NCBI RefSeq assembly: GCF_950023065.1
Contig: NC_088679.1
Coordinates: forward strand, 26,164,001 to 26,228,000
Source of the DNA: Planococcus citri
Lineage: Eukaryota; Arthropoda; Insecta; Hemiptera; Pseudococcidae
Length of the DNA stretch: 64,000 nt
Direction: 5' to 3'
Part shown: positions 12,697 to 24,500 of the stretch, piece by piece
How positions within the stretch are numbered: position 1 is the stretch's first letter
Layout: the number at the start of each line of letters is the position of its first letter
Program-made: the position numbers and the translations under genes
The notes under the pieces: generated by a model
Seen by the model: the letters and a program-made list of their open reading frames with translations, nothing else
The model's database searches: none
What the model was told of the DNA's origin: nothing

Positions 12697-12786
12697 TTAG
12701 CTTCGAATCCATGAATTCGGATTTTCTTTCCAGTAAATGGGTAGTGGTTTACCATACGAATTAATTTTTGCTGCTGTGAAGATGAA
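12697..12786 (-). pseudogene. Possible retrotransposon Gag fragment
   Basis: The minus-strand frame reads NSYGKPLPIYWKENPNSWIR before a TAA at 12697-12699. The spacing of L-P, W-x-x-N-P and W resembles the start of insect LTR-retrotransposon Gag proteins (L-P-x-F-W-x-x-x-P-x-x-W-F). The frame continues beyond the stop with a Met/Gln/Asp-rich segment up to a GTGAGT donor-like site near 12623. Another frame of the same DNA is also open, so this assignment is weak. Confidence 0.25.
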
Positions 12787-13439
12787 CAACATTTTCTTCA
12801 CAAAATCCTGTTGAAAATTGCTATTTAGCGTAGGAAAAATAAAAAGAATAATAAACATTGAATTTACGAAAATGAGAAAAACTTAGATTTATATTTTTCA
12901 TTTTCATTGAAGTCACCGTTATAAAAAATTACAATCAATTACATTATTAAATATTATATTAAAATTCGAAATTCGTATTGCTGGGATTGAACCGGTTGTT
13001 GTTAATATGTATTAACAGTTAACACTATAGTTGAACATTTTCTCTATACTGGCGATTTTTCAACTTTCAAACGCAAATGCGAAGGCGGTGAAGCAGAGCG
13101 TAAATGTCTTAATATTCGAAAGAGAAATGTCTAAGTTTTTGTTGAACTTGGACTTGGAAGTTGTTGTCGGTTGAATTGAAAAAAAAAATTGAATGAACAT
13201 GAGACAAATGAGTAAAGTTGAAATACGTAAAAAAAGGAATTAAAAAATTGTAAACGAACGAAACGAATCCATCAAACAGATTCGAATCTTTTGCAACCGT
13301 GCTATACATATACATTCTACACGTAACTTGAGTCGATTGGGACTGGTGAATCGCAAATGGGAAGTGACAAGTCGAAAAGTAGGTATATTTTTTTGCAATC
13401 AAGATTTTAAGAATCCATTTTCTCCCTAGCTTTTTATTC

Positions 13440-13690
13440 ACAATTTTTTGACTCTGAGGCCTACTCTCTCCGTAATCGATTGTCACCATTTCAAATCACT
13501 CTAGAAAGTGTTGTAATCTCCTTCATCGGCTGCTAAAAAATTCAATTCCGTCATAAATTCGACGATAATTTAAGAAATTTTGATTCAATTGTCGAACTTT
13601 TGACAGAATTATATTTTCAGCTGCCGAAGTTGATTGCAACGTTTTCAGGAGCGATTTAAAAGTGCTGAGAAAGACACAACTGAAGAACAA
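13440..13690 (+). repeat. Second copy of the GAAGTTGATTGCAACG repeat
   Basis: Shares an ordered series of words with 12120-12400: TCTCCGTAATCGATTGTCACC, AAAGTGTTGT, AATTCCGTCATAAATTCG, and GCCGAAGTTGATTGCAACG followed by TTTTCAGGAGCGATTTAA. The two are diverged copies in the same orientation. Confidence 0.65.
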
Positions 13691-14441
13691 TGGCTCTGAA
13701 GAAATTTGCATAGTGAGGAGGGTAGAGTCTACTTCAATTTGTAAATTAATTTTCATTTTTTCATCTCTACATTTTATACTAAGTACATATTTTTGTAGAA
13801 AACGGCTGCAAATAGGCTATTTTTGCAGTTTTCAAAAAAATCGTCAAAAATTTATGATTAATAGCTCGAAATTTATTTCTGAGGTCTAAGGGACGAGCTC
13901 TTCAAGGGAGCCAAATTTCAGCTCAATTGTATTCGACGGATTGTATGAAAGTCTCCTTGTGAATGGTTGAAAATTTGAACATCGTTTATTTTTTGGGTAG
14001 GTTTTTTTATTCGTGTTTTGAAAATGGGTTTTCCTCGAATATTACTTATAAACTGTATCAAAATATCAAAAGATAGGTATTATTTTTGAAATTTGAGGAA
14101 TATTTTGAAATGCAGTGGTACCAATTTTTTGGTCATTATTTCCAATTTCAAAAAACTGATAAAAATATCTATTACTTGACTCGGGCAGAAACTCATACAT
14201 ATTTTTTTCAAATTTTCAAAGTTGGCAGCAGCGGCCGAAAAATTTCCATCTCTGCATTCGAAAATATTCCTCCTGTGTCAGAAATGACATCTTTAATGTT
14301 TTGTGGTATAATTCACTCGTAATATTCGCGAGGAAAATATTTTCTAAACATTATTGTAAGTACTTACTTACTTGAAAATTGAGCGATTCACAAATTTTCA
14401 ACAGCTTTAAGAACCTTGAAAGTGGTCTTAAATTCTAGATT

Positions 14442-14916
14442 CATAATCAAGAATTTTTGTGTTTGAATTGGGAATAGCAGCCTTATCTCGATTGGGTGGA
14501 CGTGAAGTTGAGATTTACAAATGGACATTTTTAGCAGCTTGAAAAGCTCCATATAGGTGTTTGATCTTCCGTGTATAAAGAGTGGCAATTCAATATCTTT
14601 GGGATGAGCATTCTGAAAATTAACTGATGAAGTTTGAAAATGAGATAAAACTTGAAAGTATATTTGTTCATCCATTTTCAGGAATTTTTAAAAAAATTTG
14701 ACTCTTCTTTGAAATTTTGATGTAAAGATATCAAATTTGAAATTCTTGTGCTTTTGTTGGCGAAGTGCAAATCGTGATAGTTTGCATTTGTACCTATGAA
14801 AAAGCTTTCTTTTTGAGGTATTCTTCAACTAATTGATCAAATCACATTTCCAATTATTAAGTACCTGCATACGAGTATATGTATCTGAAAATACAAAAAA
14901 ATGAACAACTCACCTT
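14442..14916 (+). repeat. Direct repeat, left copy (about 470 bp)
   Basis: Starts CATAATCAAGAATTTTTGTG and ends at AACAACTCACC. It matches 16493-16935 over its whole length with scattered differences and one small unmatched stretch. The pair encloses the reverse transcriptase fragment and an unknown frame. It could be a segmental duplication or the ends of a larger composite; I found no LTR hallmark at the edges. Confidence 0.75.
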
Positions 14917-15119
14917 GCTGACATGAGTTGGGTAGTTCTATTTGATGTTGTCTAATGTCTATGTCTATCTATTCACGTTAAGCAATACAAATAATTTTCG
15001 TGTTCGCCATTATTCTATTTTATGTGGGTACTGTGTTACCGTAACAATCGACAATTCGAATTTCAACTGTCGTCTTTTTAGGTTTTTGACTTTTGACAAC
15101 ACCAAGGATCATTTCAGTG

Positions 15120-15347
15120 TCAACCACTAAAACATTTAATTAATTTCCTCAAGACTCCAACCTGAAAGACAACAAGATCATTAATATATACAAGTTCTAA
15201 AGGGTTCATTGGTCCCAGGACCGAACCCTCAGGTCGACAGTAGATTTCGAGTAAGAAAGCTTGGCATAGGTACTGACAGTCTTCGTCGAATTCCTTCTCA
15301 ATGTTCATAGAATTATTACGTTTTTGCTGAGCAGACATAGTTTTCAT
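15120..15347 (-). pseudogene. Non-LTR retrotransposon reverse transcriptase fragment
   Basis: The minus-strand frame contains RPEGSVLGPMNPLELVYIND. This is a slightly decayed form of the P-Q-G-S-V-L-G-P ... Y-I-N-D-L block that defines non-LTR (Jockey/CR1-like) reverse transcriptases, within the palm between finger motifs and the catalytic F-A-D-D. The usual Q of PQGS is Glu and two residues are inserted before the YIND. The catalytic motif and the rest of the domain are missing: the frame ends soon after. A second minus-strand open stretch at 15399-15503 (SVTVAEIGEELPSASVCRMS) lies just upstream and may be from the same element. Confidence 0.6.
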
Positions 15348-15739
15348 TGTGAGCTTCGCCTGATATAGATTGTACAGTATTAAGTCTAATTTATCCTTCT
15401 AACCAACTCCATTTTCAAGATAGATCATGGATGGATAAAAGCTCATTCGACAAACAGATGCAGATGGCAGTTCCTCTCCTATCTCGGCAACAGTTACACT
15501 TGTAATTAATCTTATAGGGAGCTTATGTACATACAATATACATAAAGCTCAATAAAAAAAACTGCTTGGGCTATTCTCCGAAGAGTGGGAAGGTTCTTTT
15601 CGGCTTTTTGTCTATATTGAGCACTTTTTAATAATACTTGTAGGAAAATTCAATGAAAATCAATTACAACAATTTTAATTTTAATTAAAATAAAATTTAA
15701 AAAAAATCAATATTACTATTAATATTATAAAAAAATCCC

Positions 15740-16195
15740 TTAAGTTAAACGATTTAAAAGTGTAAGTCCATAAATCCGTTTGATTTCCTTGAATTCATTC
15801 AACCATCGGACTGAACCTCTAGATTTATTTTCGATATTATCCATGTTGGCTCCACTGGTATAGAATAGAATGATGCAAACATAAAGATCAAATGCTAGAT
15901 CTCTATTAGCTATTGAAGCATTCTCTTCTTCTATTCCGGAAATCATTTTCTCTTGGTCAAATCCATGCATAGGCAAACTCGTCAGTGATTTTCAGAAGGA
16001 TTTCATACGGTTTGCATTTGATGAAACTTTTTCATTTATGGCTCTGCAGAACTCTGAAGACCATTCCACAAAATCACTGGGGATGGTCTTTTGAATAACG
16101 TTGAGACCAGTGAAAATGGCTTTCATTCCGGCAACTGTAATTTCAGGCATTGTTTTTATAACAAGTGGCGTAAAAAACACTCGAAAAATTTTTTT
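15740..16195 (-). pseudogene. Unidentified degenerate coding sequence with one in-frame stop
   Basis: One minus-strand frame runs about 150 codons from near 16195 to 15740, interrupted only by a TGA at about 15987-15989. The first part contains MPEITVAGMKAIF and IPSDFVEWSSEFCRAINEKV. The second contains IEEENASIANRDLAFDLYV and NKSRGSVRWLNEFKEI. The composition is protein-like on both sides of the stop, so it is more likely one old gene than two chance frames. The family is not recognised: a viral nucleoprotein-like or Gag-like origin is possible but unproven. It lies on the same strand as the reverse transcriptase fragment, about 400 bases upstream of it, and both sit between the direct repeats. 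Confidence 0.4.
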
Positions 16196-16492
16196 TTTAA
16201 ATCAAAAAATTAAAATTTGAAAATGAAAAATTTGTTTTCTAAAAAATCATAAATTATGCTAATTTTTATGGAAATGGTAGAATTTCTTATTCATTTATCT
16301 AAAATATCACATAATATCAACAAAATGAAAGAGGGAATGAAATTCTCTTTCAAATGATTTTGTGAGGGAATTTTTTTTTGCATATTTCAGGTTTTTAGCG
16401 AATATTTTTACATATTTCACGTTTTTTTGGAAATAGGTATTTATAGGAAATATTTTAGCATTTTTTAGAAAATAAATATCTCAGCCCTATTC

Positions 16493-16935
16493 ATAATCAA
16501 GAATTTTTGTGTTTGAATTGGGGTTATTAGCCTTATCTCTATAGGGTGAAGACGTGAAGTTGAGATTCAAAAATGGATCTTTTTAGCAGCTTAAAAAACC
16601 CCATATACAGTGTCAGCTCGAAAAAAACATGGTTGACATTTTCAAAAAAAATTTGAAGTTTGAAAATGAGATGAAACTTGAAGGTATATTTGTTCATCCA
16701 TTTTCATGAATTTTTTGAAAATACGACTATTCTTTAAAATTCTTATGTAAAAATATAAAATTTAGAATTGTTGTGCTTTTGTTGGCCAAGTGCAAGTCGT
16801 GATAGTTCGCATTTGTACCTATGAAAAAGCTTTCTTTCTGAGGTATTCTTCCACTAATTGATCGAGTCACATTTCCAATCATTAAGTACCTACATATGTC
16901 TGAAAATACATACAGAAAATGAACAGAACAACTCA
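16493..16935 (+). repeat. Direct repeat, right copy
   Basis: Partner of 14442-14916, about 2.05 kb away in the same orientation. Shared landmarks include GTGCTTTTGTTGGC, CCTATGAAAAAGCTTTCTTT and AACTCACC at the right edge. The last of these reads as a GTGAGTT splice donor on the minus strand in both copies. Confidence 0.75.
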
Positions 16936-16939
16936 CCTA

Positions 16940-18129
16940 TTAATAAATCAAGTTGAGGGTCGCTTCAGATCACTTCACTTCTGGATTTCTATACTTACAT
17001 GTTTTGAGCATTGTCTGCAGTTATATTTTGAGGCAGGCAAAGGTACCCTTCACCTCATACTCAAAATTGATTCAGCCTTCTGTATGGCGAATCAATTTTT
17101 TCTAGGATTAATCTGGTAAGAGCTTAACTACAAATACCTGTCAATGAAGCAGATATAAAAAAACTGCCATGTGTAGTATTTTTATAATGTCAAGCAATAA
17201 TATTTTGGCTCCAATGAAGGGCAATAAAATCTGCGACCACTAGACTTGTGTAGCGCACCCAGATTTATTGGTTCATCGAATACAACCCTTAGGTTGGCTA
17301 AGAGCACTATTCACTTGGTAAGTGAACCTAACACAATCCTAAGGGAAGACCTATCTGTCAAGCAGATTTGCGAATGTCTGGCGAACTACCGCCTCGCCAT
17401 TCGCTTTTCGGTAAAATAAAAAAAACTTAAGCACTGCCAGAGTACTCAGAAAACTCATATATTTGATGATTATCGACAACAAATAATACGAGGTAAAACA
17501 AAGAAAAGAAAAGGCAAAAAAACGAAATACAAAAAGGAAACAAAAATAAAAATGTACTTTTTCTCCCCTTACATTGCCCCGATTTATACTGCAAAAAATG
17601 AGAGCATTCTTTACAATATAAATCTTTAACACTGTAAGGGCGGAAAAGAAAATTTTGAAAAAATAGCCAAAGAGAAAAAAAAAATCTCACCCGAAGGTGG
17701 TTTCTAGAGACATGGAGGGGATGCCCCGAATTATTTTGTAAAGAATCGCGCCCAAGTAACCAAAGGTATAGGATTACAATCAAAAATAAATAAATAAGGC
17801 AACCTCTGCCCAAAGATATGAAAGTAAGAGTAATAAAAGAGTGATATAACGTTCACATTATGTAAAATTATAACTTGAATAAGTAAAACAAAGTAAAATA
17901 GTTACCAAATCTACGGAACGTAATTTACCTATGGGGTATGATGGTCTATATAACGCTAGTAATACAGGGAAAAAGAAACAAAGAGAAAAAAAAACTAATG
18001 AAGAAAATAAAATATACTAGTATTATTCTTTTAAGGGAAGAAAATCATATAAAATTAAGTAATGACTTTAATTAACCGTATAAAGACATAAACAAGTACA
18101 TGGTATAAACTAAAGCAAGAAAACGATCT
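16940..18129. other. Strand-asymmetric A-rich stretch, no supported gene
   Basis: From about 17400 the plus strand is strongly A-rich and T-poor, ending next to the unknown minus-strand frame at 18130-18777. Read on the minus strand this would be a long T-rich tail after that frame. A minus-strand open frame of 128 codons here is mostly Phe/Leu/Tyr from T-runs and is not convincing. Confidence 0.4.
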
Positions 18130-18777
18130 TTACAAAGGTAATAGTAAAACCGAATAATGATTAAAACCGGATACGTAATATATAACGAAATATACATTTG
18201 AAAGTAATAAAAAAAATAAAAAGAAATATTTCGCGTATCGGTTCGAAAAATTCATTCCTTCGTCTCTTGGAAACATGGCAGCACTGGTTACGGTTGAAAT
18301 TGAATAACTCACTGGAGTCGATACTGATGATTATGTTGATAACAGCGGCAAAATCTCGGTTACAATTTCTAAATGAATCTGATTCAGCATACGGGGTATG
18401 TCTTTACTATTGTCATATGCCGGCCCAACTTTGTCGATCACATCTTCCAGAGATTCGAGATAGGTGATGGTGCCGGATGGACCAAGTTTTGGAGCCACAT
18501 TTTTGAACCAATGTCGGAGGTTCCTTCGTTTAAGCGGTTTAAAGGAGTTATGCACCGGAGGTAGTATGGCAATTTTCTCAATCTGACTAAATACCAGGAA
18601 TTCGAACAGTCGTGTCAAACCTGCGATGTCGAGGTAATCATCATTATTGGCTATTTCAAATTCACAGATTGAGATGAGGATTTTACTCGGTACAAACGGC
18701 ATCTTGTGTAATAATCTATTTTTTAATTCGTCCGCAGATATATATTCTTGATTGAACGAGCTTTCCCAGTTTTCTCG
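18130..18777 (-). pseudogene. Unknown coding sequence, one internal stop
   Basis: A minus-strand frame of 148 codons runs from after the stop at 18778-18780 to TAA 18331-18333; the first ATG is at 18702. It then continues in the same frame to 18130. Representative segments are EYISADELKNRLLHKMPFVP, TRLFEFLVFSQIEKIAILPP and KRRNLRHWFKNVAPKLG. Beyond the stop the frame keeps a protein-like composition (TSAAMFPRDEGMNFSNRYAK), so the stop may be a mutation. Alternating hydrophobic strands and helices with V-P-S-K-I-L-I and E-K-I-A-I-L-P-P faintly recall an SGNH-hydrolase fold, but the GDS and GxND catalytic blocks are not visible, so I give no function. It could be a retroelement accessory domain or a retrocopy. 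Confidence 0.4.
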
Positions 18778-18799
18778 TCAATTATGATTTGAAATTTTG

Positions 18800-20870
18800 G
18801 AGTGAGAAAAATTGCTGTTGGCAATTTTTTAATGATACAATAAATTATTTTTTGAATTCAATTATAAAAATCAGACATCATTCCGATCAACAAGAAGTGG
18901 AACAAACCAGAACTTTTTTTCTTCAAATTGATGCTACAATGTCTCTAAGGTGAGATTACGTTGATTATTTCATCAAAAGTTGTTTAGTTGAAAGTTCTAA
19001 TTTACGAGAAATTTTTTCGACTTCGTTTTAATTAAAGTAGTAGGTTAGGTACATTCTACTTTATAAATTATGAAAAAGATCAAGAAATGAGAAATCAGCT
19101 TCAAGTTGATGTTTAAAAGCGATGCAACCATCATCCAGGAAGTATGATGAAAGCAAATGCAAAAAATATCTTGCAATCTGCGAATATCTGATGGCTTATT
19201 ACTATCATCGTAATTTCGGCTTTAGGAGTCTGCTACGTATGTATTTGAGGTGAAAGGCGATGGTTTAATGTTTGAAACAAGCATTTTAAAATACAAGTAC
19301 CAAATGTTCCCATTCTATTTATTTTATTAATTTTTTTTTAAATATTAAGGAACAGTTAACGTCGCCTGAACCATACAAAGGGTTATGGTTAATTTCATTT
19401 GAACCAATTAAACCAAATCTCGAATTTCGAAATGCATAAAAAATGAGACACATTTATACGAAGATGAATCGATAATATTACACGCGTGTGTGATATTTAT
19501 ATACGATGATATTACGTTTATCGACGAATTTGAAATTGACCAAGTTGTTTATTGATAATGGACGCACGCGACCAATGTCTATAAAGGCAATCTTAATACG
19601 TATGTGTACATTAATAGTACGCTGCATTTAGTACGACTACGTATACATAAGGCGAGGAAAACCAGACCCGCCGATACTCCATCATCTCATTGCCCATGGT
19701 ACCCTGTGCGTGTCCTTGCGTTGTACGTATAGTACGTGAAATAGCACGTTATAAGTACCGAGTCCGTGTACGTTAACTTATATAGTACGATGATTAATTA
19801 CCGTCCATTTCCGAATCGTACTTCTCTAATATTCGTTTCGTATACACAAAATAAACGCGCACGAAGTGCGGTACCCAGCATACAATACCGCGAAGAGTTT
19901 GCGGAGTTTGTCTATCGAGTGTGTATGGTAGACCAAAAAAGGACAATATTTACAAAAGTTGTTTATTTTCTAAACGGGGGTGCATAATATTATGTGCTAC
20001 GACGTCGACGACGACGCGGTGTACCTACTTGGTCGAGAACATTAATTTCACGTTGTGATTTCCCGAAAAACGATAAAATTTTCCGGTTCTGTGACCCTCC
20101 TCCCTGCCCGTTTCTCATGGTCGGAATCGCGCTTTTGTCCTCTTCGGTTTTCGTTCAAATATAAGAAGTTTTTTGGTTATTGTCGTCGAACGACGACGGT
20201 TTCGTAATTTGCAAGGGGGAACTTGGCAGGATCGGTGCTCGAGTCGGAGTAGATATTGGTTCGTATTAGAGAGGAAGAAAATTACAGGTTGGTGTATCGA
20301 AAGTAGATAGAAGAGAGTGCCACTTTGCGATGCTTTTCGAGACTGATTTTTCGGTGTATTTTGGATTCAAATTATTCGCTATATTTTCCAAGTATGGTAT
20401 CGAGAATCTTTCATACTCGTCAGCTTCAAATTATGCAGTCTCCAGATTTTCAAGTTTCACAAATCGCTTATTTTTTGAGTTATTTGCGTTCTGAAAATAT
20501 TTTCATCTTGAATCTTGAGCTTCCATTATTCAGAAAGGTGACATTTTTGAAAACCGAGAGAGTATTTTGGAATTTGCCAAAAAATCGATTCATTTTTTTT
20601 CGATTTTTTGAAAATTGCCTGTAATTAATTATGATGAAAGAATCATCATGTTACTTTTCGATGCTTGAAAATTTCCAAAACATAAAATTACTTACTTTTG
20701 AAAAAATGAAAACCGAGAGTTTTTTTAAAAGATTTAGACGTTGAACGGTGGTCCTGGATTTTGACGACGATGGCTTACCTATTGGTCGAGTTTAATCTCA
20801 AATACATACACAATAATGTACTATTTTTCAGAACTAGGCGACCTTCGACAAAAACAGGTTGTGTAAGAAC
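18800..20870. other. Stretch without a supported gene
   Basis: Contains motif copy 7 (19159-19182). Upstream words GAAATCAGCTTCAAGTTGAT are also present next to copy 8 at 32350. A CpG-richer, less repetitive block spans about 19560-20290. An open frame at 20325-20624 is Phe/Leu-rich and not convincing. Confidence 0.4.
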
Positions 20871-21519
20871 CAGGGTGTCTTGTCTACCGAAATTAATTTT
20901 CAAAAATAGCGACTTCGCGACTTTTTCTCAGTTAGTACCTACACCCCCCCTTTTTTCAACAGTTCCCACACCGAATTTTTCAACGAAAAAAAAAATGGGA
21001 TTTTTCGATAGTTCCCATGTAACATGAAAAACATTTATAAAATACAATATACTCTGTAAATATTATGAAAAAAATTGAAAACTTAATTTTATTAATTCAA
21101 TGAAATGAATATTAGGTATTAATAGGAAGTATACTTTGGTAAAAAAATTGAAAGTAATTAACAAAATTGGTAGGTACGTGAATAAAAATACAACAAAAAA
21201 AAACTCAAAACAACGAAAAATAGTAGGAAAAAATCACAATTTTTTCTAGCATTTTAATCCAATTCATTTTTTTAATTCATTGAAAAGAACGTTAGGTATT
21301 AATAGGAAGTACTTCGGTAAAAAAATTAAAGTAATTAACAAAATCAGTAGGTACGTAAATAAAAATACAAAAAAAAAACTCAAAACAACGAGAAATATAA
21401 ATAAGAAAAGTTTTTAAAATTTGAAGTGTGGACAATTTTTCGCGACTTTTTGGTATTTTTGGCGAAAATCACGACCTTTTCGCGACATAGCGACCTGGTA
21501 GACACTCTGGTAAGGGCTA
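20871..21519. mobile_element. CAGGGTGTC-ended element with internal 180 bp tandem repeat
   Basis: Begins CAGGGTGTCTTGTCTACC and ends GGTAGACACTCTG, so the termini are inverted repeats. Just inside, both ends carry same-orientation words (CGCGACTTTTT and AGCGACxTxG). The centre holds a tandem repeat: TTAGGTATTAATAGGAAGTA recurs at exactly 180 bp (21111 and 21291) within near-identical units. Flanks GTAAGAAC and GTAAGGGC match at 6 of 8 bases. There is no coding capacity, so it would be non-autonomous. Its architecture parallels the elements at 50798 and 62060. Confidence 0.65.
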
Positions 21520-21599
21520 AAGCAAAAAATTCATGATCTTGTCGAAAATGTCCTTTCTTTGAGGCCTCATTTTTCTTTTCCAAAGACTTCTCAGCTCCC

Positions 21600-24500
21600 T
21601 AGCTGAAGATTTTTCTGGGTAACTTTCGACTCCAAGTGATGGTCTCGATAAAAAAGACCAGAAATTGGGACAAGTTCACGGTCAAAATTTCAGATGCTGA
21701 AGTTCATTTTGATTTTTGGCGAATTTTTGATAACCAAAGACTCGAAGGGACAAGAATGGAAAAAAATCAGGGACAAGAATGGAAAAAAATCAGAATTTCA
21801 CCGAGTTGATGTGGAAAACTGAAATTCGGCAGGCATCTCATTTTCAATCTCCCCAGTCGATTGGAAACAGTTTTGAACGTTTTTGAACGCAGTTTTGGAG
21901 CCTCCAGATTTTTGTAAGTAGAAATTTCCACAAAATGTTATCCAATCAGGGTGGAAAGTTGAAATTTACTTTATACTTTGATTAATTCAATATTATGCTG
22001 AGTCAACTGAAGGTGGTTTCAGTCCTTTCTGGAGCCTCCAGCAATATTCTAGAAATTCCAGGTTTTTAAAAAGTGTCATAAAAGTTGTTCAAATCAACTT
22101 CGGCATATTTTATGCGGGTGTAATAAACGCAATTACAAACTATCTTTCTAGAATATGTTTCATCTGCCATTTAGACAACACAATTAGAATGATATTTTTC
22201 ATCCATTTTTAATTTCTTATCGACCTCTAGCAGAGCTTCTTAATTTCATATAATTAAACCCAGTTTGACCCTCCAAGGCATATATTTCTTGGAAGGAAAT
22301 TTTACGTAGAAATTTTTGGATTTTTGTTGGAGTTGATTTTTGAGGAGTAGATTTTCGAGGTGTTTTCATAGGTGTATTTGACGATTCAGGCACTTGAAAA
22401 CAACCAATTGATGCTTCTTAGAGTTGCCTAAAGCCAGCCATGCGTTCAAGTTTTCTCTTGTTGATACTTAGTACGCACTTGAGTATTTGCAGTAATAGAC
22501 GTTCTGTGGATTATACTGCTGATGTATATTTCTTCAAACTTGCTTTCATAAAAACCATTTTTCTCAAATGAAAAAAGTAGGCATTTCTTGAATGAAAGAA
22601 GTCCGGTGAACCAAATTTCATGCAGTCTTCAGCAAAATGAAGAACGCTTTTATAGGTGGAGAAGTTCGCTTTGACAAATTTTATGACATTTTTTGGAAAA
22701 TATTATTCACAATTTTCAAATGGGTCGTTAACAAGCATCAATCGTTTCTATAGGTACGTGCTGAAGTTGATTTATAGGAGGTTTTAATAAACTTTCTGAA
22801 AATATGGAATTTCCAAAATGTGACTGGAGGCTCCAAAACGGCTCAAAACTACATATCGCCAATCTATTCCGCGTCTTCAAAGTAATTAAACATGTCAAGT
22901 GGATTTTAGCTTTTCCAACTTTGGTTGAATTTTATGGATTTCAATCAAAAATTTGATAGAGGCTCCAGAACTTTTCGAAATGGTTCGAAACAGTTTCCAT
23001 TTGATTCGGAGGGTCAAAAATATGGCAGGAACGTACCAAATTTCAGATTTTCTTGGTCAATTTGGTAAAATTTTGATTTTTTTCAATTTTAAACAAAAAA
23101 ATTTCTATAGTTCATCAAAAATCCCAACTTTACTTCGCATTATTTTTTGTAACTTCAACATTCAGTTGTAAAAAGTATTATCACAATGACAAGAGGCGCC
23201 TCGAAGGAATCGACATTTTCTGTAAAAAAAAAATCCATTCAAGTTGGAAAATGAATAACGAATGGAAGTGTTTTCAAAAATAAAAATTTGTTTTGCAACA
23301 TTTTCTCCATTTTCACTCTTGCTTTTCGATGAGATTTCGAAAATTTAATTTAATATCTACCTAAACAATTGCAGTCAAATCAGCAGAAATTAAATTGATA
23401 ATTCACAGGATAGCTTACTACAAAATTTGAGGTAAAGATAAAGCATCGACTGGTTATAATTTTTACCTAGATCCAAGTTCCAAGTAGGAATGCCTATAAT
23501 TAAATTTTGATGATTTTCAAAAAATAAATTAAATAAATAAAAATGAAAATATTTTTAAACCAAAATCTGTTTTGAATTTTCTTGATTATACGAGGTATTT
23601 GAAACTCTTTATCAGAAAACATGAATCACGAATTGAAAATATCTCGATATCAACTCTTCATCATCATTATGAATGTAAAATGATAACCAGAATAGTGCAC
23701 TTTATAAGAACACGAATTCCAATGATGGTGAGCCCATTTAGAGAATAACGTGTTGTAAACATCACATGAAGAAAAGATACTTCCACAGCAACGTAGGTAA
23801 TTAGTGTTGAGCTGATATGTGAAATGAAATAATTAACCGAGTAGGCTATTTAATTAATGACGAGTCCTCCAGAAATGAAGCTAAAGCAGCTACGAGGAGG
23901 TTCTAGTATAATATATGTACAAATACTTTTACTTACACTATACCTTTTAAGTACTCATAAGTGCCTTACTTAGAACGTATGCGCGTGCGATGATCTTCAA
24001 AGAGACAGGCAGCTTGTATAGCATGGTCTTCTTCTGCCTACATTTGCTGTGTAGCTATGTTTCGTAGGTAGGTACTAAATCGTGACAGGAAACAAATTGA
24101 TTTATCCCATCTTTTGCTTGATTAGCGAGGCGATTAAATTAATTACTTCGGGTTGGTCAATTAGATAGGCCTGTTTTTAATACTCGTACGCAAAGGTGAA
24201 ATTACTTCGTTTGGATTTCGCTTCATGTGGTCGACCGACTGATCGACGAAACAGGTGGGCGAGATAGCCAAATCCAGGACGCGAATCTTTTCGATTTGAA
24301 TAGGGTCAAAATTTCAACAAAAAAAATCTAAAATTGCTTACTTTGCAAATCCTGAATGTTTCATAGTTCGTGCTGACTGACAAACTGACTTGGTGAATTT
24401 CTACTAAAAAATATTCTATTTTGTTGGCATTTATGTATGTACAAACAGAAAATATGCTGGTGGAAAATTTCCTTGTGCCCTTAAGAAACCTTCTTTCTTA

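Noticed and set aside
13109..13489. 126-codon minus-strand frame
   Set aside because: Composition is Phe/His/Tyr-rich as expected from AT-rich DNA; no domain, and it overlaps a dispersed repeat at one end.
17427..17813. 128-codon minus-strand frame
   Set aside because: Mostly Phe and Leu from T-runs in a strand-asymmetric tract; no membrane-protein family pattern.
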